DNA of 6,023 bases. Origin: Treponema sp. (lineage in GTDB: Bacteria; Spirochaetota; Spirochaetia; Treponematales; Breznakiellaceae). Of the stretch, positions 5,680-6,023 are shown piece after piece. The position numbers were made by a program, and so were the translations under genes. Numbering within the stretch: the first letter of the stretch is position 1; every line of letters starts with the position of its first letter. The stretch lies in assembly GCA_031288575.1 (NCBI GenBank), contig JAITRD010000235.1:1-6023 (forward strand), given 5' to 3'. Under the pieces are notes generated by a model. That model had not been told where the DNA came from. It did not search any database and saw only the letters and a list, made by a program, of their open reading frames with translations.

Positions 5680-5704
5680 AGAATAATGCATGGCATTTTA
5701 TTCT
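5680..5704. repeat. Long stem-loop in the intergenic region
   Basis: AGAATAATGC (5680-5689) pairs with GCATTTTATTCT (5693-5704) around ATG, giving ten base pairs with a 2-nt bulge in one arm. It is AT-rich and has no T tract. It lies about 180 bp past the stop of the helicase-like gene, so it is at best a distant terminator. Otherwise it could be a protein-binding site or a relic of a mobile repeat. Confidence 0.4.
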
Positions 5705-5886
5705 TGCGCGGGCCCTAAAGTACTTGACGTGGTGTATCGGAGGTACCAATATTTTAATTGATATTCTTTCATACGTTTGATATGTGTCAATTTAACCCAG
5801 TGGCTTTACTATTCTGAATCCATTCTATCGGGATGTATAATTTTTCATACAATTATTGAAGCTAATTTCATAATAGCATCACGGCA

Positions 5887-6023
5887 TTAATAGGCGATGA
5901 AGCCCAGGGATTTGTATCCCTTCAGCCGTTTGCCGTACATGCGGAATAACACCGGAACCATCGCGTCAACATAATCGTAAACCCGGATTTCCTTCTTGCC
6001 GTAGTAGACCCGGTTAAGCCGTC
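5887..6023 (-). CDS. C-terminal 44 residues of a DEAD/DEAH-type superfamily-2 helicase-like protein (5' end beyond window)
   Basis: The minus strand is open from the right edge to TAA at 5889-5887. The visible end contains RLNRVYYGKKEIRVYDYVD and then VPVLFRMYGKRLKGYKSLGF. This order, a Gly-Arg-Leu-His-Arg-like segment, then a K/R-x-V/I-x-YDYVD strand, then VPVLxRMxxKRLxGYxxxGY, is what I know from the extreme C-terminus of large DEAD/DEAH helicases of the restriction and TOTE-conflict type, following helicase motif VI. The catalytic motifs themselves lie outside the window, so this assignment rests on a short tail. The codon pattern is GC-rich like its neighbours. The upstream, larger part of the gene and any partners would lie to the right of the window. 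Alternative: another YDYVD-ending SF2 helicase without a defence role. Confidence 0.6.
   Translation of the reverse strand, partial: RLNRVYYGKKEIRVYDYVDAMVPVLFRMYGKRLKGYKSLGFIAY

Larger units (their letters stand above)
5569..5886. other. AT-rich intergenic region without a convincing gene
   Basis: These 318 bp separate the 550-residue gene from the end of the helicase-like gene upstream of it. They hold the promoter at 5600-5628, the stem-loop at 5680-5704 and a weak 5-bp hairpin (TGTAT 5834-5838 with ATACA 5847-5851). Open frames here are very short; the longest considered on the minus strand (5772-5698, 24 codons) has no ribosome site. Base composition is clearly more AT-rich than the flanking genes. 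No tRNA, CRISPR or insertion-sequence end is recognised. Confidence 0.65.

Noticed and set aside
5724..5752. Plus-strand promoter-like TTGACG with an AT-rich -10
   Set aside because: The -10 match is poor and no plus-strand gene lies downstream before the window ends.
5698..5772. 24-codon minus-strand ORF
   Set aside because: No ribosome site, no promoter at a sensible distance, no recognised peptide; its end falls in a stem-loop. Not enough to call a gene.

Overview
The window looks like a piece of a spirochaete chromosome, most likely a Treponema of moderate-to-high GC such as those from termite guts. This is inferred from the style of the proteins and from the local gene set (NIF3-family protein, lspA, a small membrane protein, a large orphan protein). 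No marker gene in the window proves it. The coding DNA is GC-rich by eye. The two intergenic stretches (624-785 and 5569-5886) are clearly richer in A+T, at least in part.

Layout. (1) 1-623, minus strand: the N-terminal 207 residues of a protein whose stop lies beyond the left edge. It carries a recognisable but partly degenerate GHKL/histidine-kinase-type ATP-binding fold. (2) 624-785: a divergent intergenic region holding a 10-bp palindrome, a perfect 7-bp hairpin, outward-facing promoter-like hexamers and a possible 18-codon upstream ORF. (3) 786-3901, plus strand: a compact four-gene cluster, probably one operon. It encodes a membrane-anchored alpha/beta-hydrolase-like protein lacking the usual nucleophile serine, a NIF3-family dinuclear-metal protein with all its metal ligands, lipoprotein signal peptidase II (lspA), and a 96-residue two-helix membrane protein whose start overlaps the lspA stop by 4 nt. 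(4) 3916-5568, minus strand: a convergent 550-residue protein of no family I recognise, with an acidic N-terminus and two charged helical segments, driven by a very good sigma-70-type promoter. (5) 5569-5886: an AT-rich stretch without a convincing gene but with a long stem-loop and other small symmetries. (6) 5887-6023, minus strand: the last 44 codons of a large protein whose C-terminus resembles that of superfamily-2 DEAD/DEAH helicases of restriction or conflict type.

How they work together. lspA and its overlapping partner belong to lipoprotein maturation at the inner membrane, a major task in spirochaetes with lipoprotein-rich envelopes. The membrane-bound hydrolase-like protein is probably co-transcribed with them and may act at the same membrane, but no shared function can be shown. 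The GHKL-like protein, the 550-residue orphan and the helicase are separate transcription units. The strongest lead towards an accessory or defence system is the helicase C-terminus at the right edge; the rest of that system, if it exists, lies outside the window.
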